DNA from: CAZIKB01 sp964539665
GTDB taxonomy: Bacteria > Zhuqueibacterota > Zhuqueibacteria > Oceanimicrobiales > Oceanimicrobiaceae
Assembly: GCA_964539665.1 (NCBI GenBank)
Contig: CAZIKB010000088.1
Coordinates: 1 to 27,273 of the forward strand
DNA length: 27,273 bases
Direction: 5' to 3'
Part shown: positions 7,752 through 16,310 of the stretch, one piece after another
How the letters are laid out: every line of letters starts with the position of its first letter
Position numbering within the stretch: position 1 is the first letter of the stretch
Notes under the pieces: model-generated
What the model saw: only the letters and a program-made list of their open reading frames with translations
Databases searched by the model: none
What the model was told of the DNA's origin: nothing
Position numbers and translations under genes: made by a program

Positions 7752-9071
7752 ATGTCATTAGAACAAAAACTTAAAGACAAAAAAGCTAAAGTGGGGGTTA
7801 TAGGTTTAGGGTATGTCGGGCTTCCTTTGGCTGTTGAATTCGCGGATAAGGGATTTTATGTCCTGGGAATTGATACAGATCGTAGAAAAGTACAAAAGTT
7901 GAATAGTGGCGACAACTATATTGATGACGTCGACGATGATCGGCTTCGAAGACTGGTTGATGACAGGATGCTGGAAGGCACCACCAAGTATGGTAGAATA
8001 GGTGAATTGGATATCATATTTATTTGTGTACCCACTCCGTTTACCAAGAATAAAGAACCTGATATATCATTCATAAATCAGGCGGGTGAAAGCATTACAG
8101 CACATCTGCGCAAGGAGCAGCTTGTAATTCTCAAAAGCACAACCTTTCCCGAAACCACTGAAAAGGTCTTACTGCCAAAATTAGAGTCAACTGGTTTAAA
8201 AGTCGGACAGGACTTTTATTTAGCTTTTTCTCCTGAACGAATCGACCCTGGCCGTGAGGATTTTACGACAGCAAATACTCCGGTGGTGGTTGGCGGGGTT
8301 ACGGAAAATTGTACCAGACTTGCTACAATGGCCTGCAAACAAATAATAAATAAGATAGTACAAGTTTCTTCACCACATACGGCTGAAATGGTTAAGCTTT
8401 TAGAAAACATCTTTAGAAGCGTTAATATTGCACTGGTGAATGAATTAGCACAGCTCTGCGACAGAATAGGCAATATTGATGTCTGGGAAGTTGTTCAGGC
8501 TGCGGCCACCAAACCATTTGGATTCATGCCATTTTATCCTGGCCCGGGTATCGGCGGGCACTGTATATTAGTTGACCCATACTACCTGTCATGGAAAGCT
8601 AAAGAATACGACTTTCACAGCGATTTTATCGAGCTTGCCGCACGAACGAATGAGAATATGCCTTACTACGTTCTGGATTTAATTATCCGCTCATTAAGCA
8701 TAAATGGAGCAGCTTTAAAAACAGCCAACTACTTATTTTTAGGAATAGCTTTTAAAAAGGATGTAGATGATACGCGCAATTCCCCTGGTCTTAAAATAAT
8801 GGAACTTCTTATGCAAAGAGGCGCGCAAAATTTAACATTCAACGACCCTTTTGTAAGTGAAGTCAAAATTAACGGCATCACTCTGAAATCACAGGAATTA
8901 ACCGATGAAGTTATCGCTTCAAAAGATTGCGTAATCATCACCGCTGATCATAGTTCTTATGATATAAATAATATAGTGAAAAATGCTAAATTAGTCGTTG
9001 ATACCAGGAATGCTACAAAATCTGTAGCTCAAGGTCGAGATAAAGTCATTCGGTTAGGATGCGGTACATAA
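7752..9071 (+). CDS. nucleotide-sugar dehydrogenase, WbpA-like (UDP-GlcNAc 6-dehydrogenase type)
   Basis: NAD-dependent four-electron oxidation of a UDP-sugar C6 alcohol to a uronic acid. The 439 residues show the N-terminal Rossmann motif GLGYVGLP at 18-25, SPERIDPG at 160-167, AEMVKLLEN at 211-219 and the catalytic cysteine C271 in GPGIGGHCI. The FSPERIDPG and GHCILVDPYYL wording is closest in my recall to the WbpA/UDP-N-acetylglucosamine dehydrogenase branch rather than UDP-glucose dehydrogenase; this specificity is inference. A very strong AGGAGGGGG site at 7738-7746 overlaps the rfbB stop. The product would be a HexNAc-uronic acid for the surface polysaccharide. A repeat-rich gap follows. 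Confidence 0.88.
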   Translation: MSLEQKLKDKKAKVGVIGLGYVGLPLAVEFADKGFYVLGIDTDRRKVQKLNSGDNYIDDVDDDRLRRLVDDRMLEGTTKYGRIGELDIIFICVPTPFTKNKEPDISFINQAGESITAHLRKEQLVILKSTTFPETTEKVLLPKLESTGLKVGQDFYLAFSPERIDPGREDFTTANTPVVVGGVTENCTRLATMACKQIINKIVQVSSPHTAEMVKLLENIFRSVNIALVNELAQLCDRIGNIDVWEVVQAAATKPFGFMPFYPGPGIGGHCILVDPYYLSWKAKEYDFHSDFIELAARTNENMPYYVLDLIIRSLSINGAALKTANYLFLGIAFKKDVDDTRNSPGLKIMELLMQRGAQNLTFNDPFVSEVKINGITLKSQELTDEVIASKDCVIITADHSSYDINNIVKNAKLVVDTRNATKSVAQGRDKVIRLGCGT

Positions 9072-9132
9072 TTTTTTTATAAATAATATAAACGTAAAAC
9101 AAAGGAAACAGTAAATAATAGTGTCTTTGCGA

Positions 9133-9153
9133 ATCCCGTGTTTTTTACGGGGT
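9133..9153. repeat. hairpin ATCCCGT/ACGGGGT
   Basis: Arms at 9133-9139 and 9147-9153, allowing one G-T pair, with a 7-base T-rich loop. The surrounding TTGCGAA and GGTGAAGC resemble the flanks of a dispersed intergenic palindrome seen in many environmental genomes (from memory, not checked). Confidence 0.4.
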
Positions 9154-9169
9154 GAAGCGTATTGAGTAG

Positions 9170-9267
9170 AACCTCCCGAAGGTTTTGGAGTAAATTGGGC
9201 ACTGTTTCAAACCTTTTGTTGCATTTAAAAGTTGAATTTAGATATCGAATCAAACCTTCGGGAGGTT
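9170..9267. repeat. 16-base perfect inverted repeat AACCTCCCGAAGGTTT / AAACCTTCGGGAGGTT
   Basis: The left arm is 9170-9185 and the right arm 9252-9267, separated by 66 bases. Each arm is itself a small hairpin (AACCT...AGGTT). This nested symmetry suggests a miniature mobile or REP-like element. There is no open frame inside, and I see no target-site duplication. Confidence 0.65.
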
Positions 9268-9327
9268 AAGTTGACGCGCATGCTATATAAATCGGGATCG
9301 TTCGTAATGACATACAGGAGCTGTCAA

Positions 9328-9351
9328 GTCGTTTCTGTCGAATAAAACGAC
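9328..9351. repeat. inverted repeat GTCGTTT/AAACGAC
   Basis: Seven-base arms at 9328-9334 and 9345-9351 with a 10-base loop. TGTCAAG occurs on both sides (9322-9328 and 9361-9367), adding a direct-repeat frame around the hairpin. Confidence 0.45.
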
Positions 9352-9448
9352 CTGCAGTGTTGTCAAGCGCTTTTTAAAAAACAATAATTTTGTCCTTAAT
9401 TATTTTGCAGTAATCCTATTATAAACTATCATTTTGAATGAATTAACT

Positions 9449-10732
9449 ATGATTGGTTTTAATTTGAAAAAGTACTATTGCCATTTTATTCTGATTGTAT
9501 TATTTTTTATTTCACCGCACCTGACCGCGCAGTCTGTCAATGAAAGATTTGAGAAAAAAGATCAGCAGGACAGACGACTGCCCTTAAAATCAGTTTTTGA
9601 CAGGGATGATTTAACAAGCCAACCTTTAGCTGATACAGATTTACTGTTTGACATGCAGGCATTGGAAACTTCTATAGACCCAAATACTTACATTGTAGGA
9701 CCAGGCGATCAATTTCTGATCAACATCTGGTCAACAATGGAAGCAAACTTTAAAACAGCAGTTACTCCGGAAGGCAAACTTATTATCCCCACTATTGGCA
9801 CACTTGTGGTAGACGGCAAAACATTGATTGAAGTACAAAAAATGGTCAGAGAAGCTGGAGATAAAAAATACCTCCAATCTAAAATTAATGCCAATTTAAT
9901 AATGCTTCGCACTTTCCGGGTTCATGTTACCGGGCAGGTTCACAATCCCGGGCCCTACGCGGCCCTGGCTGTTTATCGGGTATCTGATATTATCGAACAA
10001 GCCGGTGGACTGACTACATGGGGCTTTGAACGAGCCATCCAGGTTCGCCATTCAGATGGCGTGGTAGATAAAATCGATTTGCACCAATACAAAAAGCTCG
10101 GCAACCTTGATGCGAACATCTATTTAAAAGGCGGCGATGTCATTTTTGTACCTGCCATCGACTTAACTCAAGCTACCGTGCGTGTTGATGGACGAGTAAA
10201 TGATCCTGGAATTTACGAAATAGCAGAGAATGAGACTTTGAAGGATCTCCTACTGCGTGTAGATGCGCTGAATCGTCGGGTGGATTTAAGAAACGCCTAT
10301 ATTGAAAGAACCTCCGCTGGCAACAGCGCGGTTGAGATAATCCCGATTTTCCCATATTTAGAGAATAAAGGCAATGGTTACACAGATTTTTATTTAAACG
10401 ATGGTGATGTAATCATCCTTCCCCAGCGAAATGAGGATGTTTATGTTATCGGTGCCGTAAGAAATCCGGGAGCATATCCTTTTATACCAAAACTGAAAGT
10501 TCAGGATTATGTCGGTTTTGCAGGAAGTACGGAAAATGGCGTTCACCTGACCAAGTGTAAAGTAATACGCTATGGAAGTCAAATACAAGAAAAAGGAGCA
10601 GATTTATTGGTTGAGCCAGGGGATACGGTTTTCGTTCCGAGAAGAACGGAATTTGGTGTTAATGAGATTACTTCAATAGTTGCTACCATCATGAGTGTTA
10701 TAATTTCTATGAAAGCAGTTGGGGTGCTTTAA
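9449..10732 (+). CDS. SLBB-domain polysaccharide export protein (Wza-like, non-lipoprotein)
   Basis: Outer-membrane polysaccharide export family protein, 427 residues from the ATG. A TTG at 9434 would add five residues; neither start has a clear binding site. The signal peptide ends near ...HLTA-QS (about residue 27). The Poly_export domain follows from YIVGPGDQF (about 81-89). Three SLBB repeats have the wording V-G-x-V-x-N-P-G-x-Y or near: about 157-190, 243-275 and 331-360. A hydrophobic C-terminal segment (about 406-427) could be the outer-membrane helix. There is no lipobox cysteine after the signal peptide, unlike Wza. The Wzz-like gene follows 40 bases on, as in Wzy-dependent export loci. 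Confidence 0.88.
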   Translation: MIGFNLKKYYCHFILIVLFFISPHLTAQSVNERFEKKDQQDRRLPLKSVFDRDDLTSQPLADTDLLFDMQALETSIDPNTYIVGPGDQFLINIWSTMEANFKTAVTPEGKLIIPTIGTLVVDGKTLIEVQKMVREAGDKKYLQSKINANLIMLRTFRVHVTGQVHNPGPYAALAVYRVSDIIEQAGGLTTWGFERAIQVRHSDGVVDKIDLHQYKKLGNLDANIYLKGGDVIFVPAIDLTQATVRVDGRVNDPGIYEIAENETLKDLLLRVDALNRRVDLRNAYIERTSAGNSAVEIIPIFPYLENKGNGYTDFYLNDGDVIILPQRNEDVYVIGAVRNPGAYPFIPKLKVQDYVGFAGSTENGVHLTKCKVIRYGSQIQEKGADLLVEPGDTVFVPRRTEFGVNEITSIVATIMSVIISMKAVGVL

Positions 10733-10772
10733 TTAAATAAGATATTAATCCTATTTTTACTCTCTCACAATT

Positions 10773-11990
10773 ATGGAAAAAGAAATAACTGAAGTATCAT
10801 TCTTAGGTTTTGTTGCAACTGTCTTAAATTGGTGGCGGCTGATTCTCCGTAATTTCCTTATCTTTACAATTCTTGGTCTTATAATCGCATTATTATTACC
10901 ACATTTGTATACATCTACTGCGACGATCCTACCTCCGGAAAACAAATCAGAGGCAGGTTTGGATATGCTATCTTTTATTACAGAAATGCCTCTAAATCTT
11001 TCTGGCGCATTTGGATTTGGCAGCACAATGACAGATATATATATTGGCATTTTGCAGAGTAGGAATGTCCGGGAACAAGTCATTAAAAGACTTGATCTTA
11101 TGACAATTTGGGAGCAAGACTTAATGGAAGATGCATTGCGGCAGTTAGATGGCCAGGCTATAATTGAATTAACAGATGAGGGATTTATATCAATTTCAAT
11201 CACTGCTAAAACCAGAGCCCGAGCTCAAGAAATGTGTAATGTATTTTTGGAAGAGCTTGATCGAGTAAACCAAAACGCAAGATACACCACAGCACGTTAC
11301 ACAAGGGAATTTATTGAAAAGCGTTTGAAAGAAGCGGACAATGACCTACATACTGCAGCTGAAAACCTGCGAGATTTTCAAAAAAATTATTCGGTTATAT
11401 CTTTGGAAGAACAATCTATATCATCAATTCGAGCCGCAGCGGAAATTAGAGCGCAATTAACCCTAAGTGAGGTTGAATATGATGTTTTAAGAAAACAGTT
11501 ATCAAAATCTCATGAAAAGATTAAATTAATTGAGCATAGAATAGAAGCTTTGCAAAACCAATTAAACCGCATTGAGTTTGGAAATGGAAAATCAGAATCA
11601 GATTTACTGCTCCCATTTTCAAAAATACCTGACCTAGGTTTAAAATATATTTTTTTATACAAAGACGTAGAGGTTCAAAAAGCCATTTATGAACTTTTGG
11701 TGAAACAATATGAACAAGCACGCATTCAAGAATCACGTGATACACCAACGGTTGAATTATTGGACAGACCCGATTTACCTGAAAGGAAAAGCAAACCAAA
11801 ACGTGCCCTCGTTGTGCTTGCTGCTTCATTTTTGAGCTTTTTTGTGAGTGGATTCGTAATAGTAATAAATGGTTATATGGAAAAAATGAGAATTAACAAT
11901 CCGGAAGAATACCATCGTTTTACTAAATCCTACGATGAATTTCGTGGAGATTTAAAACATTTCATTTCATTCAAGAAGAAGCGCTTTTAA
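10773..11990 (+). CDS. Wzz/GNVR-type polysaccharide co-polymerase (chain length determinant)
   Basis: Inner-membrane chain-length regulator of a Wzy-dependent pathway, 405 residues. A first transmembrane helix is at about 27-46. The Wzz domain follows, with LYTSTATILPP at 46-56 right after the helix. A long helical, probably coiled-coil periplasmic region spans about 175-270. The GNVR-like segment near 308-340 ends in the Pro-rich LLDRPDLPERKSKPKR just before the second helix (about 343-368). A short charged cytoplasmic tail follows. There is no Walker-box tyrosine kinase domain fused here and none elsewhere in the window, so this resembles a class 1 co-polymerase in layout. Confidence 0.85.
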   Translation: MEKEITEVSFLGFVATVLNWWRLILRNFLIFTILGLIIALLLPHLYTSTATILPPENKSEAGLDMLSFITEMPLNLSGAFGFGSTMTDIYIGILQSRNVREQVIKRLDLMTIWEQDLMEDALRQLDGQAIIELTDEGFISISITAKTRARAQEMCNVFLEELDRVNQNARYTTARYTREFIEKRLKEADNDLHTAAENLRDFQKNYSVISLEEQSISSIRAAAEIRAQLTLSEVEYDVLRKQLSKSHEKIKLIEHRIEALQNQLNRIEFGNGKSESDLLLPFSKIPDLGLKYIFLYKDVEVQKAIYELLVKQYEQARIQESRDTPTVELLDRPDLPERKSKPKRALVVLAASFLSFFVSGFVIVINGYMEKMRINNPEEYHRFTKSYDEFRGDLKHFISFKKKRF

Positions 11991-12202
11991 AATGGACAGA
12001 GGGAAATTCTATCCGCACGCAATGTTTACAAAAACCGCTCGGTTCTTCTGTCTCATAGTCTAAATTTTCCTTCAGGCTCATTAATAATCTTTTGATTAAA
12101 TTTAATTGGTGCCGAGAACCTCAATTACTATTCCCTATTTAATACATTGACTTAATCTTATAATAGTATTGAATCAGAAATTAATAATTCTCAACAATAA
12201 AA

Positions 12203-13486
12203 TTGAAATTAAAAATTAAATTCTCATCAGAGCGTGAGAAAGCCATCGATGGTGAAGTAAAAAAGAGACTATTTGAGAATGTCATTTCTCTATCTTTACT
12301 GCAAGGTGTGAACTATCTCCTTCCACTCATAACTCTACCCTATTTAGTTAGAGTTTTAGGCGTTGAAAAGTTCGGCCTTATTATGTTTGCACAGGCATTT
12401 ATTCAATATTTTGTTTATTTAACAGATTATGGCTTTGAATTATCTGCAACAAGAGATATTGCTGAGCACAGAGATAATAAAAATAAAGTAGCTGAAATTT
12501 TCAATGCGGTGATAATAATTAAAACATTATTATTTCTTACAAGCTTTATTTTATTGTCTATAATTGTTTTTAACTTTAGCAAATTCAAAAATGACTGGCT
12601 GATATATTTTTTTTCATTTGGAATGGTTCTTGGTAATCTATGCTTACCAATCTGGTTTTTCCAGGGATTTGAAAGAATGAAGGATCTAACTCTATTAAAC
12701 ATATTTGCAAAATCATTTTTTGTACTTTCTATTTTTATTTTTATACGCAATCCATCTGACTATCTTTACGTTCCATTAATTAATTCGCTCGGATCAATTA
12801 TAAGCGGTGTTTTTTCTTTATGGTTAATTCTTTATAAATATCAAATAAAAGTGTACTTTCCAGGCTTTAAAATACTCAAATCCAAGTTTATGGCAAGTTC
12901 GCAGTTCTTTTTTTCAAGAGCTTCAGTTATAACCTATACGTCAAGCAATGTTTTTTTCCTGGGACTTTTTTCAAACAATCAAACAGTCGGATATTACTCT
13001 GCAGCAGAAAAACTTTATCTGGCATTACGCTCATTATACAATCCTTTAAACACAACATTATATCCTTTCATGTCCAAATCAAACGCTGTTAGTTTTTTTA
13101 AAAAAATCTTTAGAATTACTATAGTACTTAATACAGTTATTTGTATTTTCGGCTTTGTTTTTGCCAATGAAATAGTTACATTTGTTTTTGGCGCTGAGTT
13201 CTTTTATAGTATTACAATTTTAAAGATCTTTTTGATTGTCACAATATTTGTAGTACCTTCTGTTCTACTTGGTTATCCATTTTTAGCTGCCTTAGGACAT
13301 CCAAATATTGCTAACATGAGCGTAATCATTGCTTCAATTATTCATATTTTAGGATTAATTATTTTAACATTAATATCTCGTTTAAACCTAATCACAATAG
13401 CAACTATGGTGCTTGTTACAGAATTTATAGTTTTTTGCATTAGAACTTATGGTGTAAAAAAACACAACTTATGGAGGTCAGATTGA
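12203..13486 (+). CDS. Wzx-like polysaccharide flippase
   Basis: MATE/MOP-superfamily lipid-linked oligosaccharide translocase, 427 residues with about 12 hydrophobic helices. The start-proximal Q-G-V-N-Y-L-L-P-L-I-T-L-P-Y-L-V-R-V-L-G run (about 34-53) is the classic Wzx opening, in which PYL-x-R-V-L-G is highly conserved. TTG is the only usual initiation codon between the stop at 12185-12187 and the first helix. No convincing ribosome binding site precedes it. Sampled lines within this gene are about 23-27% G+C, compared with about 47-58% in rnfD. The TGA overlaps the TTG start of the next gene (TTGA), pointing to coupled translation. Confidence 0.88.
   Translation: MKLKIKFSSEREKAIDGEVKKRLFENVISLSLLQGVNYLLPLITLPYLVRVLGVEKFGLIMFAQAFIQYFVYLTDYGFELSATRDIAEHRDNKNKVAEIFNAVIIIKTLLFLTSFILLSIIVFNFSKFKNDWLIYFFSFGMVLGNLCLPIWFFQGFERMKDLTLLNIFAKSFFVLSIFIFIRNPSDYLYVPLINSLGSIISGVFSLWLILYKYQIKVYFPGFKILKSKFMASSQFFFSRASVITYTSSNVFFLGLFSNNQTVGYYSAAEKLYLALRSLYNPLNTTLYPFMSKSNAVSFFKKIFRITIVLNTVICIFGFVFANEIVTFVFGAEFFYSITILKIFLIVTIFVVPSVLLGYPFLAALGHPNIANMSVIIASIIHILGLIILTLISRLNLITIATMVLVTEFIVFCIRTYGVKKHNLWRSD
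13473..13485 (+). promoter_or_regulatory. ribosome binding site setting a TTG start
   Basis: GGAGGT at 13473-13478 lies five bases before TTG at 13483. Taking the ATG at 13471 as start would place this purine run inside the coding region. It would also add four residues before the conserved KAVILAAG opening. Confidence 0.65.
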
Positions 13487-14976
13487 AAGCAGTCATTCTA
13501 GCAGCAGGAGTTGGTTCAAGACTCAGACCATTAACCTCCAAAAAACCAAAATGCATGGTAAGAGTTGCGGGAAGACCAATTCTTGATTATCAAGTGCGAG
13601 CTTATGCTGCTGCGGGTATAAAAGATATCATAATTGTTGTGGGCTATGAGGCGGCTATAATTAAGGAGTATTATAAACACACAAGAGATATCAATATCAA
13701 GTTAATCGAAAATGAGGATTATGAAATTACAAATAATATGTATTCGCTTTTTCTAACCTCATCAGAAGTAGAAAATGAAAGTTTTATAATAAGTAATGGT
13801 GATGTTGTTTTTGATACAAGTATCATATATGAGCTGGTTAAAACTGATGAAGACCTTATTGCTACAGACACGGGAAGTTATTCCGACGAAGCTATGAAAA
13901 TTACCTTAGATACAGATGGAAAAGTTAATGACATAAGCAAAGAAATCTCTCAACATATAGCTTATGGTAACTCTATAGATATCTACAAATTTTCTTCCAA
14001 GTCTTCTTATCTTTTATTTCAAGAAATGAGAAAAATTATTGAGATTGAAAATAATCTAAAAGACTGGACAGAAGTCGCAATCCAAAGTCTTCTTCAAGCA
14101 GGTACTATAAATATGCGACCTTTTGATATTCAAAATAAAAGTTGGGTTGAAATTGATAATTTCGAAGATCTCGCATTAGCTGACAAGAAATTTTCAAGAT
14201 TTAAACTAACAGGTAAAAAACTATGTTTTATTGACATCGATGGGACAATTTATTTAGGAAACAAGCTGATACCCGGAGTGGATAATTTTTTGAAGAAATT
14301 ACAAAAAACAGGTATCGCATATTACTTTTTATCTAATAATTCATCGCGCTCAAAAATAGAGTATGTTGATAAATTTAGAAAAATGGGCATAAATGCTCAT
14401 GAAAATAATTTTGTGATTTCAACGGATGGCGTAGTCGAATACTTAATTATTAACAAGGTGACGGATGTATTTGTTGTAGGCACCAGTTCCATGAAGCAAT
14501 ACATTGCTGACGCTGGGATAAATACAAACTCAACCAATCCGGAATATGTAGTTGTAGGTTATGATACAGAATTGACTTATGATAAATTAAGCAAGGCTTC
14601 AATATATATTAATAACGGGGCTGATCTTATCGCAACACACTGTGATGTAGTTTGTCCTACACCTAATGGCCTCATACCAGATATCGGTTCATTATTAGCT
14701 TTGATTGAAACTGCTACAGGAAAAAAACCAGTGAAAGTGTTTGGAAAGCCTAATTCCGAAATGGTTGACCATATTCTCACAAAGCATGCTGTAAACTTGA
14801 GTGATTTCGTTGTGATCGGAGATCGTCTTTACACAGACATGAAATTGGCCAGACAATTAGGCTGCGATTTTATTTGTGTTTTATCGGGTGAGACCAAACG
14901 AGAAGATATTGAGAATTTAGAAGACATGCCAGATTTAATCATTAATACTATAGCTGAAATGGATAGCTATCTATAA
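13483..14976 (+). CDS. bifunctional nucleotidyltransferase / HAD-IIA phosphatase fusion
   Basis: Two enzymes in one 497-residue chain. Residues 1 to about 240 are a LicC-like sugar- or polyol-phosphate nucleotidyltransferase. It has LAAGVGSRLRPLT at 6-18, the KKPKCM lysines at 20-23, EITNNMYSL at 81-89 (the T-N-N motif of the choline-phosphate cytidylyltransferase branch), NGD at 105-107 and WVEIDNFED at 221-229. Residues about 246-497 are a NagD-type HAD-IIA hydrolase. It has D251-x-D253-G-T, the SNN motif at 284-286, GKPN at 421-424 and GDRLYTD at 446-452. The best start is TTG at 13483, overlapping the wzx stop. The TagF-like gene downstream suggests the product is a CDP-polyol. In pneumococcal CDP-2-glycerol synthesis the corresponding steps are, as I recall, on separate proteins. 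Substrate is inference. Confidence 0.85.
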   Translation: MKAVILAAGVGSRLRPLTSKKPKCMVRVAGRPILDYQVRAYAAAGIKDIIIVVGYEAAIIKEYYKHTRDINIKLIENEDYEITNNMYSLFLTSSEVENESFIISNGDVVFDTSIIYELVKTDEDLIATDTGSYSDEAMKITLDTDGKVNDISKEISQHIAYGNSIDIYKFSSKSSYLLFQEMRKIIEIENNLKDWTEVAIQSLLQAGTINMRPFDIQNKSWVEIDNFEDLALADKKFSRFKLTGKKLCFIDIDGTIYLGNKLIPGVDNFLKKLQKTGIAYYFLSNNSSRSKIEYVDKFRKMGINAHENNFVISTDGVVEYLIINKVTDVFVVGTSSMKQYIADAGINTNSTNPEYVVVGYDTELTYDKLSKASIYINNGADLIATHCDVVCPTPNGLIPDIGSLLALIETATGKKPVKVFGKPNSEMVDHILTKHAVNLSDFVVIGDRLYTDMKLARQLGCDFICVLSGETKREDIENLEDMPDLIINTIAEMDSYL

Positions 14977-15067
14977 AGACATTTTTGAAGACAAGGGTGA
15001 ACACTTCCTTTATTAGATGACTTTCATTCTTCTGAGTTCTTAATTTTTCGTAGTTGAAGACAATAAA

Positions 15068-16267
15068 ATGACTGATTTTAATCAAATAACAAAACTGCTT
15101 TACATTTTTTTATTACCTTTTTACTGGCTTGTGTATTTAATACCGAAAAAAAAGAATGTCTGGATTTTTGGAGCATGGAATGGTATAGGACGTGGCGATA
15201 ACTCCGAAGCTTTTTTCAATTACATCATTCAATATCATCCGGAAATTATGGCCGTTTGGTTAACGAAAAGTAGAAAAGTATTTGATTATTTTAACAACAG
15301 AAACTGTCAAGTTTATTACATTAATAGCCTCAAAGCTGCAATTGTTTCTGCTATAGCCAAAATTGCCATTATAAATTGTTATAAACATGATTTCAATAGA
15401 TTTTTTCTGAATAGAACAAATATCATTCAATTATGGCATGGTACGCCACTAAAAAAAATTGAGAATGATGTAAAGCTTCTCAATTCTCAACGGAACAGAC
15501 CGTTTGTAAAAATTAAGCAACTTATTTTCCCTTTTTTAAAAGAAAAATATCATTACATTATCTCAACATCAGAAGAAACTTCAAAAAAATTAACAACTGC
15601 ATTTCAACAACCTTTGGATAAAATTATTATCACCGGCTATCCAAGAAATGATGTACTATTTAATACGCACCAGTCTGATAATGCATTTTTAGATAAAATC
15701 AAATCGAATTGTAATTTCAAATTTCTCATCTTGTTTACACCAACATTCAGAGACTCTGATAAAGAATCTTTACAAATGTTTGATACTTTTGGTGTGCATA
15801 AAATAGAGAATTTTCTAAAATCAAGAAAGGCTATTCTGGTCATTAAAGGACATTTGCATTCAGGAAATTCATTCCAAAAACTATTTCTGAACAGTTCACA
15901 AATTCATGTAGCAATGGATGATGACATTCCAGATGTGAATTCTTTTCTACCAAACGTGGACATATTGCTCACAGATTACTCCAGTATATTTTTCGATTTT
16001 TTATTACTGGGCCGGCCAATAATTTTTACTCCATTCGATCTTCAGAGTTACCTATCACATGATCGTGAAATGTATTATGATTATGATGAAATCACTCCTG
16101 GGCCGAAAGCACATAATTGGGAGGAAGTGATGGACTGTCTGCATGATTTCATGCAAAATCCTGACTTATTTTCTGCGGAACGAGAAAGAATCAAAAATCA
16201 ATTTAATCAATTTTGTGATAACAAAAGCTCAGAGCGGTTATACGAAAAGATCGTTGCAATATTATGA
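15068..16267 (+). CDS. CDP-glycerol glycerophosphotransferase family protein (TagB/TagF-like)
   Basis: Transfers a polyol phosphate from a CDP-polyol to a lipid-linked glycan or polymer (Glyphos_transf family); 399 residues. A hydrophobic segment at about 10-26 may bind the membrane. Conserved motifs in order are IQLWHGTPLKKI (120-131, with H124), GYPRND (190-195), TPTFRD (224-229), IKGHLH (259-264), TDYSSIFFDF (302-311) and the PIIFTPFDL stretch (317-325). These are the usual catalytic and CDP-binding elements of TagB/TagF. The neighbour on the 5' side is the nucleotidyltransferase/HAD fusion, a plausible donor maker. Polymerase versus single-transfer activity cannot be told, and the polyol (glycerol, ribitol or other) is unknown. 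Confidence 0.88.
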   Translation: MTDFNQITKLLYIFLLPFYWLVYLIPKKKNVWIFGAWNGIGRGDNSEAFFNYIIQYHPEIMAVWLTKSRKVFDYFNNRNCQVYYINSLKAAIVSAIAKIAIINCYKHDFNRFFLNRTNIIQLWHGTPLKKIENDVKLLNSQRNRPFVKIKQLIFPFLKEKYHYIISTSEETSKKLTTAFQQPLDKIIITGYPRNDVLFNTHQSDNAFLDKIKSNCNFKFLILFTPTFRDSDKESLQMFDTFGVHKIENFLKSRKAILVIKGHLHSGNSFQKLFLNSSQIHVAMDDDIPDVNSFLPNVDILLTDYSSIFFDFLLLGRPIIFTPFDLQSYLSHDREMYYDYDEITPGPKAHNWEEVMDCLHDFMQNPDLFSAERERIKNQFNQFCDNKSSERLYEKIVAIL

Positions 16268-16310
16268 AGATAGTTTACATGCCAACCTATTAAAACTTGA
16301 GGCATAGAAA

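Larger units (their letters stand above)
9072..9433. other. 362-base intergenic region made largely of inverted repeats
   Basis: No coding frame is supported. The gap holds a hairpin ATCCCGT/ACGGGGT (9133-9153), a long-range 16-base inverted repeat (9170-9185 with 9252-9267) and GTCGTTT/AAACGAC (9328-9351), each listed separately. An AT-rich 70-base stretch before the exporter gene probably carries its promoter, but I found no well-spaced boxes. Confidence 0.55.

Noticed and set aside
4978..12164. TTGACTT at 4978, 6664 and 12147 in three gaps, twice followed closely by TATAAT, as a shared promoter motif
   Set aside because: Spacing between the boxes is wrong for a sigma-70 promoter and differs between copies; probably chance in AT-rich spacers.
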